Assembly: GCA_919902665.1 (NCBI GenBank)
Contig: CAKKRK010000020.1
Coordinates: forward strand, 62,001 to 126,000
Source: Nitrospiraceae bacterium
Lineage (GTDB): Bacteria > Nitrospirota > Nitrospiria > Nitrospirales > Nitrospiraceae
Length of the DNA stretch: 64,000 nucleotides
Direction of reading: 5' to 3'
The first letter of the stretch is position 1. The number at the start of each line of letters is the position of its first letter. Shown one piece after another: positions 17,335 to 25,441 of this stretch. The notes below the pieces were generated by a model that saw only the letters and a program-made list of their open reading frames with translations, ran no database searches and was not told where the DNA came from. The position numbers and the translations under genes are program-made.

Positions 17335-18105
17335 ATGAATCGAGGTATCTATTCCGTTTTGTCTGGAGCACTCGCCCATGAACGGCGCATGCAAGTGTTT
17401 GCGAACAATATGGCCAATGTGAATACCGCTGGGTTCAAGCAGGATGAGCAGGCCTTCAAAGCCATATTCCCACGGTACCATTCGGTCGCTCCCACTGGAG
17501 GCCGAACTGTGGGATTGGCCCAACAGATCACGGCCAGACCATTCGGACCATCTGAGCGTGTGTTTGTCGCACCACATCAGATCAAAACCACATTTGAGCC
17601 AGGCCGCATCCGATTGACCGGCAATCCGCTGGACGTTGCCATTCAAGGGCAAGGGTTTTTTGAGGTACAGACGCCACAAGGCTCTCGATACACTCGCAAC
17701 GGCATGCTGTCACTGGATAATCAGCGCCGGCTTGTGACAGGACTTGGCTATCCCGTGATGGGGACGAGGGGTGAGATCAAGATTCCTCCAGGAAAATTGG
17801 AGATTACGTCACAGGGAGACATCAAAGTCGATGACAAGCCTGTCGCCACAATCAAAGTCATGGAATTTGCGGATGAAGACATGCCGCAGAAGTCGTCGGA
17901 CGGGCTGTTCTTCTCGGAGAAAGGCACGGTGGGCAAGAATCCGCAGATTCAGGTTGGGCACATCGAAGAGTCCAACGTCAATTCCATCGGCGAGATGGTG
18001 AAGATGCTTCAGGGTATGCGCAACTATGAGTCAACGCAAAAGCTGATTCAATCGCTTGATCGTATGACTGAGGTCACGATTCAAGATGTAGGACGAGTGC
18101 TCTAA
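17335..18105 (+). CDS. flgF: Flagellar proximal/distal rod protein FlgF
   Basis: Rod subunit exported by the flagellar system. The N-terminus NRGIYSVLSGALAHERRMQV then ANNMANVNTAGFKQDEQAF is the rod/hook D0 signature; PLDVAIQGQGFFEVQTPQG is the FlgF/FlgG central motif. The C-terminus has SNVNSIGEMVKMLQGMRNYE. Length 256 residues, first gene after the sigma-54 promoter, followed by its paralogue flgG. Confidence 0.93.
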   Translation: MNRGIYSVLSGALAHERRMQVFANNMANVNTAGFKQDEQAFKAIFPRYHSVAPTGGRTVGLAQQITARPFGPSERVFVAPHQIKTTFEPGRIRLTGNPLDVAIQGQGFFEVQTPQGSRYTRNGMLSLDNQRRLVTGLGYPVMGTRGEIKIPPGKLEITSQGDIKVDDKPVATIKVMEFADEDMPQKSSDGLFFSEKGTVGKNPQIQVGHIEESNVNSIGEMVKMLQGMRNYESTQKLIQSLDRMTEVTIQDVGRVL

Positions 18106-18189
18106 GACTGTGAAGCGTCGTTGGTCGTTCGTAAACATCAGCTAGTGGAGTTCACGTTTTACGGACGGCAAGATACGTAGGAGGATTCC

Positions 18190-18981
18190 ATGATTCGTGC
18201 CATGTGGACCGCAGCGACCGGAATGACGGCTCAGCAGATCAATGTCGACACGGTCGCCCATAACCTTGCCAACGTCAATACCAACTCCTTTAAACGCAGC
18301 CGAGCTGAGTTTGCGGACCTGCTGTATCAGATTCAACGACTCCCCGGTACCAGCGCCTCCAATGTCGGGGTCTTTCCAGTCGGCATCCAGGTCGGTGCAG
18401 GGGTACGCCCAACGACCGTCTCGAAAGAATGGATTCAGGGGAATATGCGCCAAACGAACAACGAGACGGATTTGGCGATTGATGGAGCAGGGTTTTTTCA
18501 AGTCTCCCGTCCTGATGGGACGATCATGTATACCCGAAATGGATCGTTTAAGCGTGACAATGTGGGCAATCTCGTGACCGGCGACGGCGATCTCCTCAAT
18601 CCCGTCATTACAATCCCTTCCGGCGCGCTCAAGGTGGATATTGGGCAGGACGGTACGGTCTCGGTTTTGCTGCCAGGTGTGACGCAGTCCTCACAAGTCG
18701 GGCAAATACAGCTGACACGGTTCGACAATCCTTCTGGGCTGGTCGCTATGGGGAGCAATCTCTTTATTGATAGCTTTGCTTCTGGCCCTCCCACGCAGGG
18801 GACCGGCGGCTTCACCACCGGATTCGGGACGATCCAGCAAGGATTCTTGGAGAGTTCGAATGTCAATCTCGCCGAAGAAATGGTCAATATGATCATCGCG
18901 CAGCGAAGTTACGAGATTAACTCCAAGACGATTCAGGCTTCCGACGAAATGATGGCCATTGCGAACAATCTCAGACGATAA
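18190..18981 (+). CDS. flgG: Flagellar distal rod protein FlgG
   Basis: The major distal rod subunit. MIRAMWTAATGMTAQQINVD plus AHNLANVNTNSFKRSRAEF is the FlgG signature, with the FlgG-specific segment DLLYQIQRLPGT and ETDLAIDGAGFFQVSRPDG following. The C-terminal SSNVNLAEEMVNMIIAQRSY is intact. Length 263 residues, as usual. SD GGAGG lies before the ATG; flgA follows directly. Confidence 0.97.
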   Translation: MIRAMWTAATGMTAQQINVDTVAHNLANVNTNSFKRSRAEFADLLYQIQRLPGTSASNVGVFPVGIQVGAGVRPTTVSKEWIQGNMRQTNNETDLAIDGAGFFQVSRPDGTIMYTRNGSFKRDNVGNLVTGDGDLLNPVITIPSGALKVDIGQDGTVSVLLPGVTQSSQVGQIQLTRFDNPSGLVAMGSNLFIDSFASGPPTQGTGGFTTGFGTIQQGFLESSNVNLAEEMVNMIIAQRSYEINSKTIQASDEMMAIANNLRR

Positions 18982-18991
18982 GGAGCGGCTC

Positions 18992-19792
18992 ATGTCTAGG
19001 ATTTGGCTGATGATGATCATGCTCCTTTCATCTGTAGTCTTCGACGTGACGACATCACGTGCAGGACCTAGTGGTGGGTCTCGGCCAATCCCGTCGGCGT
19101 CTCGAGGTCCGATTCATCAGGCGACCGACACCGTTGTGGACCGACCGGCTGTCAGTGAGGTCAGTCCTGATCTCATTCGGAAGGCCATTCAGAAACATCT
19201 GGAGAGCGAATGGGGGCACAAGGTTAAGACGGTACATGTGACAGTGTTGGATCCCGCGGATTCTGTGATGATCCCCGGCAGGACGGTGGAGTTGCAAGTT
19301 ACTCCCAACTCTCTGGAAGAAGGTCTAGGACGGCGGATGTTTCATGTGGAGGCGGTGGCAAACGGGAAATCTCGGAAAACGATTCAGGTCGTTGCTGATG
19401 TTGTGGCGATGATCGACGCGGTTGTTGTCACCCGCTTTCTGAAGGCCGATGAACTGATTGATATGGGCGATCTCAAGACGGTCGGACTGCGGGTTCATCA
19501 GGTGAACCATCCCTTCATGACCGATCAAGGAGAGGTCATCGGAAAGAGCGCATCACGGCCTCTTCCGCCCGAGACACCGCTACGCCCAGCCTTTGTGAAG
19601 CCTCCATTGGTGATCAAGAAGGGTGATCGAGTCCTCATCGAGGCGCGGCGTGGAGGTCTGTCGATTCGGGCGAATGGCGTGACGAAAGCGAACGGACAAG
19701 TCGGACAGACCGTCACAGTCACCAATCTGGATTCCGGCAGGGAACTAAGAGCCAAAGTGGTGGCTCCAAATCTTGTTGAGGTGGAATTCTAG
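18992..19792 (+). CDS. flgA: P-ring assembly chaperone FlgA
   Basis: Periplasmic chaperone needed to assemble FlgI into the P-ring. The N-terminus has a hydrophobic signal (IWLMMIMLLSSVVF) ahead of the mature part. The C-terminal SAF-like domain is clear: VVTRFLKADELIDMGDL, then RPLPPETPLRPAFVKPPLVI, KKGDRVLIEARRGGLSIRAN and GRELRAKVVAPNLVEVEF. I chose the ATG at 18992 because AAGGAG precedes it; the frame is open from 18959. About 266 aa. Confidence 0.93.
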   Translation: MSRIWLMMIMLLSSVVFDVTTSRAGPSGGSRPIPSASRGPIHQATDTVVDRPAVSEVSPDLIRKAIQKHLESEWGHKVKTVHVTVLDPADSVMIPGRTVELQVTPNSLEEGLGRRMFHVEAVANGKSRKTIQVVADVVAMIDAVVVTRFLKADELIDMGDLKTVGLRVHQVNHPFMTDQGEVIGKSASRPLPPETPLRPAFVKPPLVIKKGDRVLIEARRGGLSIRANGVTKANGQVGQTVTVTNLDSGRELRAKVVAPNLVEVEF

Positions 19793-19814
19793 CTGAATCG
19801 TGGCAGAGAACACC

Positions 19815-20516
19815 ATGCACTTTCACTGTAATCTGTCTTTTCATATGGCCGTGCGTAGTCTGATCATCACCATCGCCCTGCAAGGATGTTCAAGCCCGCC
19901 GAGCCCGTCGAGCAAGGTGACTGTGCCGCTGCTCCCTCCTCCAAAGACGCTTGGCTCGCTCTGGCAGGAAGAAAATGGACGAGCCTATCTCTATGAGGAC
20001 ATGCGTGCCATGCGGATCGGGGATATTCTGACCGTGAAAATATCCGAAGTTCATAAAGGGTCAAAGTCAGCCGATACGGCGGTTCAACGGGATTCGACGA
20101 TTAAGAACAGCATGGTCGGCAGCGGTATGGGATATATCGGGCTTCCAGGGATCCGCTTCAGCGATGAAACAAAGCGTGGATTCGGAATCAATGCGAGCGC
20201 CAATAACAAGTTCGATGGGAAAGGTTCCACCAATCGTGAAGGCACATTGACAGGGACCATCTCTGCGATCGTGACAGAGGTGCTTCCCAACGGGGATCTT
20301 CGGATCGAGGGACGGCGTGAGGTCAGCGTCAACAGTGAAAAACAGCTGATGACGATTGGTGGGATTGTCCGGCGTGTCGATGTGGATACCAAGAATACAG
20401 TGGCCTCAAGTGCCATTGCGGACGCTAAAATTGAATACTCAGGCCTGGGTGTGCTGGACGATGTACAGCGACCCGGCTGGCTTATCCGTATTCTCAATTG
20501 GGTCTATCCGTTCTGA
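19815..20516 (+). CDS. flgH: Flagellar L-ring lipoprotein FlgH
   Basis: Outer-membrane ring subunit. A lipobox LQGC follows a hydrophobic signal at about residues 10-25. The family motif SLWQEENGRAYLYEDMRAMRIGDILTVKI is present, as are the C-terminal ITGIV-type strands (LMTIGGIVRRVDVDTKNTVA; IEYSGLGVLDDVQRPGW). Length about 233 residues. The ATG at 19815 was chosen; a GTG at 19800 is possible. Neighbour of flgA and flgI as expected. Confidence 0.94.
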   Translation: MHFHCNLSFHMAVRSLIITIALQGCSSPPSPSSKVTVPLLPPPKTLGSLWQEENGRAYLYEDMRAMRIGDILTVKISEVHKGSKSADTAVQRDSTIKNSMVGSGMGYIGLPGIRFSDETKRGFGINASANNKFDGKGSTNREGTLTGTISAIVTEVLPNGDLRIEGRREVSVNSEKQLMTIGGIVRRVDVDTKNTVASSAIADAKIEYSGLGVLDDVQRPGWLIRILNWVYPF

Positions 20517-20530
20517 GGAGAAGAGGGGCT

Positions 20531-20806
20531 ATGACGGTTCCGCCGAGACGCAAATCGACTCCGAGAAGCATGCTCAAGCGGCGTCCTTTAAATTTCCGCA
20601 CGCTCCAGATGATGGTGCAGAGTGGGGTTGTCCGACGGGCTGATTTTGATCCTCCCACGTTTGGGAGCAGAACGCGATTTCATGTGCTTGATGATGCTGA
20701 TCACGCCTCAGGGAAAGAATTGGCTTCTGAACAAGGATGGCTGTCGCGCATCATACTTGGTCCTCGGTTACAGGTCTCTGTTTCCAAACGTTCATGGAGA
20801 GGATAG
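20531..20806 (+). CDS. Small basic protein between flgH and flgI, unrecognised
   Basis: A 91-codon frame that exactly fills the space between flgH (stop at 20516) and the chosen flgI start (20818). A strong ribosome site GAGGAGAAGAGGGG precedes the ATG. The product is rich in Arg/Lys in its first 35 residues and has no membrane segment or signal. I recognise no family. The placement and ribosome site argue that it is translated, perhaps a ring or rod accessory factor, but that role is only a guess. Confidence 0.55.
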   Translation: MTVPPRRKSTPRSMLKRRPLNFRTLQMMVQSGVVRRADFDPPTFGSRTRFHVLDDADHASGKELASEQGWLSRIILGPRLQVSVSKRSWRG

Positions 20807-20817
20807 GTGTCTCACAC

Positions 20818-21957
20818 ATGTTCATACGGTGTATCGCTCTAGTCAGTGTGCTGGTCCTGACCAGTGGTGTGTTGACACCCTCCGGCGCCGATGCGGTGAG
20901 GATCAAGGATATTGGCATGATTGAAGGAGTCCGTGAAAACCAGTTGCTTGGTTACGGTTTGGTGGTTGGTCTGGACGGTACCGGCGACCGAGTCATCGGC
21001 GGACAGTTCACGATTCAGGCAATGATGTCCATGTTGAACAAGATGGGCATCAACCTGGTGATCGATCCCATCCAGTTATTAACGAGAAACATCGCCTCAG
21101 TGATGGTCACCGCCAAGCTTCCTCCCTTCTCGAAACCAGGGATGACACTGGATGCCTTGGTGTCGTCGATGGCGAATGCCAAAAGCCTGCAAGGCGGGAC
21201 GCTCTTGCTTACGCCGTTAAAAGGAGCCAATCAGCAAGTATTTGCCGTTGCGCAGGGACCAGTCTCAATCGGTGGTTTTCTCGGCGGGACGGGAGGGGCT
21301 GGCGGCGCGACAGTGACGAAGAATCATCAGGCGGCCGGTATGGTTCCCGGTGGCGCTATTATCGAGAAGGAGCTCCCTGTCGACATTGACTCGTGGGCAA
21401 CCGTTTCTGTGCTTCTCCGCCAACCCGATTTTACGACTGCCATCAGGACTGCCGAGGCCATCGAGAGTGCCTTTGGGAAAGGCAGTGCATCAGCCACGAA
21501 TGCCGGATCTGTGAAGGCGACAATCCCTCAAGTGTTTCAGGGGCGCGTCGTCGAATATATCGCATCGATTGAGGGACTTGATGTGACCGTCGATTCTATA
21601 GCCAAAGTCGTGGTGAATGAACGGACCGGCACGGTGGTGTTGGGAGAACATGTACGGATTTCCACATGCGCGATTTCTCACGGTAATCTCACGATCTCGG
21701 TCAAGAACACGCTGAACGTGTCACAGCCGACGGCACCGCTCATTGGTTCCTCCGCAGGACAGACGACCGTCACACCGGATGTGCAGACAGAGGTCAAGGA
21801 GCAGGAGTCGAGGCTCCTGGTGGTGGATGAGACGGTAACATTGGGGGAGGTCGTACGGGCTCTTAATGCAGTCGGAGTGACGCCGCGTGACCTTGTCGCA
21901 ATACTCTCGGCTCTGAGGTCGGCAGGAGCGTTGCAAGCGAACCTTGAAATCATTTAG
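20818..21957 (+). CDS. flgI: Flagellar P-ring protein FlgI
   Basis: Periplasmic P-ring subunit. The signal peptide MFIRCIALVSVLVL..GADA leads to RIKDIGMIEGVRENQLLGYG and LVVGLDGTGDR, the FlgI signature. Further motifs are NIASVMVTAKLPPFSKPG and QGGTLLLTPLKGANQQVFAV. The end, ALNAVGVTPRDLVAILSALR, is standard. The frame is open from 20737; the ATG at 20818 gives a clean signal peptide and 379 residues. Confidence 0.96.
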   Translation: MFIRCIALVSVLVLTSGVLTPSGADAVRIKDIGMIEGVRENQLLGYGLVVGLDGTGDRVIGGQFTIQAMMSMLNKMGINLVIDPIQLLTRNIASVMVTAKLPPFSKPGMTLDALVSSMANAKSLQGGTLLLTPLKGANQQVFAVAQGPVSIGGFLGGTGGAGGATVTKNHQAAGMVPGGAIIEKELPVDIDSWATVSVLLRQPDFTTAIRTAEAIESAFGKGSASATNAGSVKATIPQVFQGRVVEYIASIEGLDVTVDSIAKVVVNERTGTVVLGEHVRISTCAISHGNLTISVKNTLNVSQPTAPLIGSSAGQTTVTPDVQTEVKEQESRLLVVDETVTLGEVVRALNAVGVTPRDLVAILSALRSAGALQANLEII

Positions 21958-21974
21958 ATGGACGAGTGCTACAT

Positions 21975-22364
21975 ATGAACACTCTAGAACAATACGGAAT
22001 CCATTCAGGGCTCTCTTCACCAGCATACGTGGATCCTGGATTGACCGGACGCACGAGTCATCTTGTGTCTCAGATGAATGCTTCGACATCGCAGGACCCT
22101 GCTGCGGCACGTCAACAAATGGTCCAAGCTGGCCGGCAGTTCGAGGCCTATTTTGTCTCCTATTTACTGAAGGTTATGAGAGAAACCGTTCCTGAGGGAA
22201 GCATTACTAATAAGCAAGGGGCTTATTTTTACTCATTTTATGACGAGGAAATTGGGAAACGGGCAGCCGAGTCTGGGGGGATAGGCATTGCCAAGATGGT
22301 ACAGGAGTATGCGCAACAATATTTTTCATCATCCCCCCCGGAACGCTCAAGTTCTTCCGGGTAG
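21975..22364 (+). CDS. flgJ: Rod-binding protein, FlgJ N-terminal type
   Basis: A 129-residue protein with the FlgJ rod-binding domain (AARQQMVQAGRQFEAYFVSYLLKVMRE; GIGIAKMVQEYAQQYF). It has no peptidoglycan hydrolase domain, so wall lysis for rod growth must come from another enzyme, as in many non-enterobacterial systems. Start ATG at 21975, 17 bp after flgI; a GTG three codons earlier is open. The sigma-28 promoter of flgM overlaps its 3' end. Confidence 0.9.
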   Translation: MNTLEQYGIHSGLSSPAYVDPGLTGRTSHLVSQMNASTSQDPAAARQQMVQAGRQFEAYFVSYLLKVMRETVPEGSITNKQGAYFYSFYDEEIGKRAAESGGIGIAKMVQEYAQQYFSSSPPERSSSSG

Positions 22365-22374
22365 CAACCGATAA
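22347..22374 (+). promoter_or_regulatory. Sigma-28 promoter for flgM
   Basis: TCAAGTTC, 12 bases, then ACCGATAA. This fits the FliA consensus in the -35/-10 order and spacing. It overlaps the end of flgJ and would start transcription near 22381, giving a leader of about 70 bases before flgM. Confidence 0.7.
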
Positions 22375-22451
22375 GAAGCTCGACCGGGGTAAAGTCAATA
22401 ATTCTCTTGGACTGAGAGCTGAGAGGCGAGAGCAGGGGAAGGAGCGGTAAC

Positions 22452-22757
22452 ATGCAGATTTCAGGTCATGGGAAGGTAGATCATCTTGCCAAACTGTTAC
22501 TTGGGGTTCAGGACACTGAGGGGACAGGTAATCGGCAAGCGGCTGCCCGCACCCAGGTGGGTAAAGATGAGGTTCAGATCTCGGCCCAAGCGAAGGAGCT
22601 TCAACGGATTCGGGAGCTGGCGAATCAGCCTGACCCTGAACGGGCTGAACAGGTGGAGCGCATCAGGCGCGCGCTTGACAGCGGCACATACGATATCAGT
22701 GGCCGCGCGGTTGGCGATGCCATCGTGAAGCAGGTCCTAACCGACGCCGTACTGTAA
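22452..22757 (+). CDS. flgM: Anti-sigma-28 factor FlgM
   Basis: FlgM binds FliA until the hook is finished and is then exported. The 101-residue product has a disordered, polar N-terminal half. The conserved C-terminal FliA-binding helices read DEVQISAQAKELQRIRELAN and RAEQVERIRRALDSGTYDIS. It has its own sigma-28 promoter, so it is autoregulated through FliA. Head of the run flgM-flgN-flgK-flgL-csrA-fliW. Confidence 0.93.
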   Translation: MQISGHGKVDHLAKLLLGVQDTEGTGNRQAAARTQVGKDEVQISAQAKELQRIRELANQPDPERAEQVERIRRALDSGTYDISGRAVGDAIVKQVLTDAVL

Positions 22758-22888
22758 GATCCGCCTTCCCAGGCTCCTGAATATTCACTCGCCGTGGTCC
22801 CTTTCGTCCTTGTCTCTTCGGGAAGGAGGGCAGGAAGAGGGGATGGATGGCGGAATGCAGCGCATGTGTAAGGTCAGAAGGAGTCTGT

Positions 22889-23398
22889 ATGTCCACGTTC
22901 CCGCCAGCGATCACCCAACTGTGCCACTTGTTGCGCCAAGAGGAGGCAACATGCCATCAGCTACTTGAAACGGTCCATACAGAACGAGCTGCTATTCGAA
23001 CGCTTGCGATTACGGATTTTCATGCCATCAATTGCCGTCGACTGTTGATTCTAGAATCGTTGCAATCTCTTGCCAATGAACGACAGCAGCTTATTCAAGA
23101 CCTGGCGAGGCACTGCGGTCTGCGGCCGGGAACTGGCTCGATCCAGGAACTGATTGATCATCTCCAAGACTCCTCGTCAGACGACTTACGAGCCGTCTAC
23201 CGAAGTTACATGACGGTGGCCAAGACCGTCCGCGACGAGATCGGGCAGAACGTGGTGCTTATCGAGGGGATTCGCAGCGTGGTGGATCAAGCGCTGTCGA
23301 CTGGTACTCCTCTGTCCCCAGTCAAGGATCTGTATGCGTCCGATGGACAAGCGATCGGCACAGGCCGTGTCAATGTGCTCATTCATCAGCAAGGTTAA
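22889..23398 (+). CDS. flgN: FlgK/FlgL export chaperone FlgN
   Basis: Helical 169-residue chaperone that delivers hook-junction proteins to the export gate. Long helices with LCHLLRQEEATCHQLLETVH at the N-terminus and a C-terminal amphipathic helix match the FlgN family; the loop near residues 140-165 is polar. SD AGAAGGAG precedes the ATG at 22889, whereas the frame is open from 22847. Position between flgM and flgK supports the call. Confidence 0.85.
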   Translation: MSTFPPAITQLCHLLRQEEATCHQLLETVHTERAAIRTLAITDFHAINCRRLLILESLQSLANERQQLIQDLARHCGLRPGTGSIQELIDHLQDSSSDDLRAVYRSYMTVAKTVRDEIGQNVVLIEGIRSVVDQALSTGTPLSPVKDLYASDGQAIGTGRVNVLIHQQG

Positions 23399-23400
23399 GC

Positions 23401-25428
23401 ATGATTGGTCTTTCGTCTCTCTTTGACATTGCCAGAAGCGCACTGGTCACCTCGCAACAAGCCCTCACCGTTACCGGACATAATGTTGCCAACGTGAATA
23501 CGCCTGGCTATTCCCGGCAGGAAGCCGTGCTGACCGAACGTCCGCCGCTGAACGGCCAACCTGGAATGGCGGGGACCGGCGTGCAGGCCACGTCCATCAG
23601 GCGCTATACAGACCAATTCATTAACCGGCAGCTGACGACGGTACAGCAGAATCTCGGACGACTATCGGTGTCGCGAGAAGAGCTGTTCCGGCTCCAAAAC
23701 TTGTTTGGAGACAGTAATAATCAAGGCATCGCCGCGAGAATGAACGATTTGTTTCGTGGGTTGCAAGATGTGTCGACCGATCCGGGTGGGCTGGCGCCTC
23801 GTTCTGTGCTATTGGCCAACGCGAGACAGTTGGCCTCGAGTGTGAATCAGGTGTCTTCCGATCTGGTCGCCGCGCGACAATCATTGAACTTTCAAGTCCA
23901 GCAGACGGTAACGGAAATCAACAGCCTGTCGAAACAAATCGCTGAACTGAATAGCCAGATTATTGCGGCTGAAGTGACGGGTCAGAACGCCAATGATCTC
24001 CGTGATCAACGCGAGCTCGCACTGAATGAATTGGCAACACGGATCGACATCACAACGGTGGAGTCCGGCACGGGCGGGCTGACGGTCTTCGCGGCACGGG
24101 GGCAGGTTCTAGTGGAGGGACCCACGATCCGGCAGTTGAACGCCATTGAGGATCCGGACAACGGCGGGCTGTTTTCGGTCGGATATTCGACCGGAGGCAC
24201 GCGTCCCTTAAGCATCGACGCCCTGATCTCGAACGGCCGCTTACGCAGCCTCTTGGATGTTCGTGATACCACCGTTCGCCATTTAGAGGTTTCATTCGAC
24301 CGGCTCTCGTCGACGCTGGCGAACGCCGTGAATATGATTCATCGACAAGGGTATGGACTCGATGGATCGACCGGGCTCGACTTGTTTAGTCCCATAGCGG
24401 TGTCCACGCGGGCCGTGACTGCCAACCAGGGGGTTGCTGCGATCAATGGCGGTGCGGTTGCCGCGAATAGTCTGCTGACCTTTCACGACTACGAGATTCG
24501 CTTTTCCTCCGCAACGGCCTATTCCATCGTGGATGCTACGACGGGCGCGACAATCCGTGGGAACTATACCGGCACGGCGATCACGGCACCGTCTGTCGAC
24601 GCACCCTTGTCCATTGTAACGGGTGTGAATGACACGCTCACGGTGACCGTCGATGGTGTGGCCTCCGGTACCATCACACTCGCGGGCGCTGCAAGTCCAG
24701 GTTTGTCGTATGCCTCTGGCGCGGCCATTGCGCAGGATGTGCAAGCAAAAATCAATGCTGATGGAGCGCTGCAAGCGGCGGGCAAAACCGTGGCGGTCAC
24801 CTATGACGTCACAACCAACCGGTTCGTCATGACATCGAATGACACGACTGCGGTATCAGCAGTCGACATTACCGGAGGGACCGCTCGGGCATCACTTGGC
24901 CTGAGCGCCGGTCTCAGTACGACCGCCTCAGGCACGTACGCAAGTCCGACGACGCTGACATTTGACGGTCTCAGTGTGACGTTGAGCGGCGCGGCGGCGG
25001 CTGGAGACGTTTTTGAAGTCGATTCGTATCACCATGCTGCGCGCGATCTAGCGGTTGTGCTCACGGATCCGAGGTCTGTTGCGGCCTCATCCACACGAAC
25101 CGGGATTCCCGGCAACAATACCAACATGCTCTCGTTGGTTGCACTCCAGCACCGGCGATTCGCGAGTCTGGAAAACGGAACCTTGCAGGATGCCTATCGC
25201 TCTGTCGCGGCAGAGTTTGGAGTCGCGGCGCAGACGGCTGACCGTGAAAAAAATGCGACGGAGATTTTGAAAGATCAGATCGAGACGTTGCGCGCTCAAG
25301 TGTCCGGCGTCTCGATGGACGAGGAACTGGTGAATCTGATTAAGTTCCAACGGGGATTCGAAGCCGCTTCGCGGCTGGTGCGTCTCACCGACGAAATGTT
25401 CCAAACGCTGTTGTCGATCAAACCGTAG
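23401..25428 (+). CDS. flgK: Hook-filament junction protein FlgK (HAP1)
   Basis: First junction zone subunit. The N-terminus GLSSLFDIARSALVTSQQAL and GHNVANVNTPGYSRQEAVL is diagnostic; the C-terminus has VSMDEELVNLIKFQRGFEAA. The 675-residue product is longer than the 550-residue enterobacterial form. The extra part (about residues 365-540) holds a Flagellin-IN-like segment (NDTLTVTVDG; QAKINADGALQAAGK) that resembles one in FlgL next door. Starts two bases after flgN. Confidence 0.96.
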   Translation: MIGLSSLFDIARSALVTSQQALTVTGHNVANVNTPGYSRQEAVLTERPPLNGQPGMAGTGVQATSIRRYTDQFINRQLTTVQQNLGRLSVSREELFRLQNLFGDSNNQGIAARMNDLFRGLQDVSTDPGGLAPRSVLLANARQLASSVNQVSSDLVAARQSLNFQVQQTVTEINSLSKQIAELNSQIIAAEVTGQNANDLRDQRELALNELATRIDITTVESGTGGLTVFAARGQVLVEGPTIRQLNAIEDPDNGGLFSVGYSTGGTRPLSIDALISNGRLRSLLDVRDTTVRHLEVSFDRLSSTLANAVNMIHRQGYGLDGSTGLDLFSPIAVSTRAVTANQGVAAINGGAVAANSLLTFHDYEIRFSSATAYSIVDATTGATIRGNYTGTAITAPSVDAPLSIVTGVNDTLTVTVDGVASGTITLAGAASPGLSYASGAAIAQDVQAKINADGALQAAGKTVAVTYDVTTNRFVMTSNDTTAVSAVDITGGTARASLGLSAGLSTTASGTYASPTTLTFDGLSVTLSGAAAAGDVFEVDSYHHAARDLAVVLTDPRSVAASSTRTGIPGNNTNMLSLVALQHRRFASLENGTLQDAYRSVAAEFGVAAQTADREKNATEILKDQIETLRAQVSGVSMDEELVNLIKFQRGFEAASRLVRLTDEMFQTLLSIKP

Positions 25429-25441
25429 CGTCGAGGCTGCC

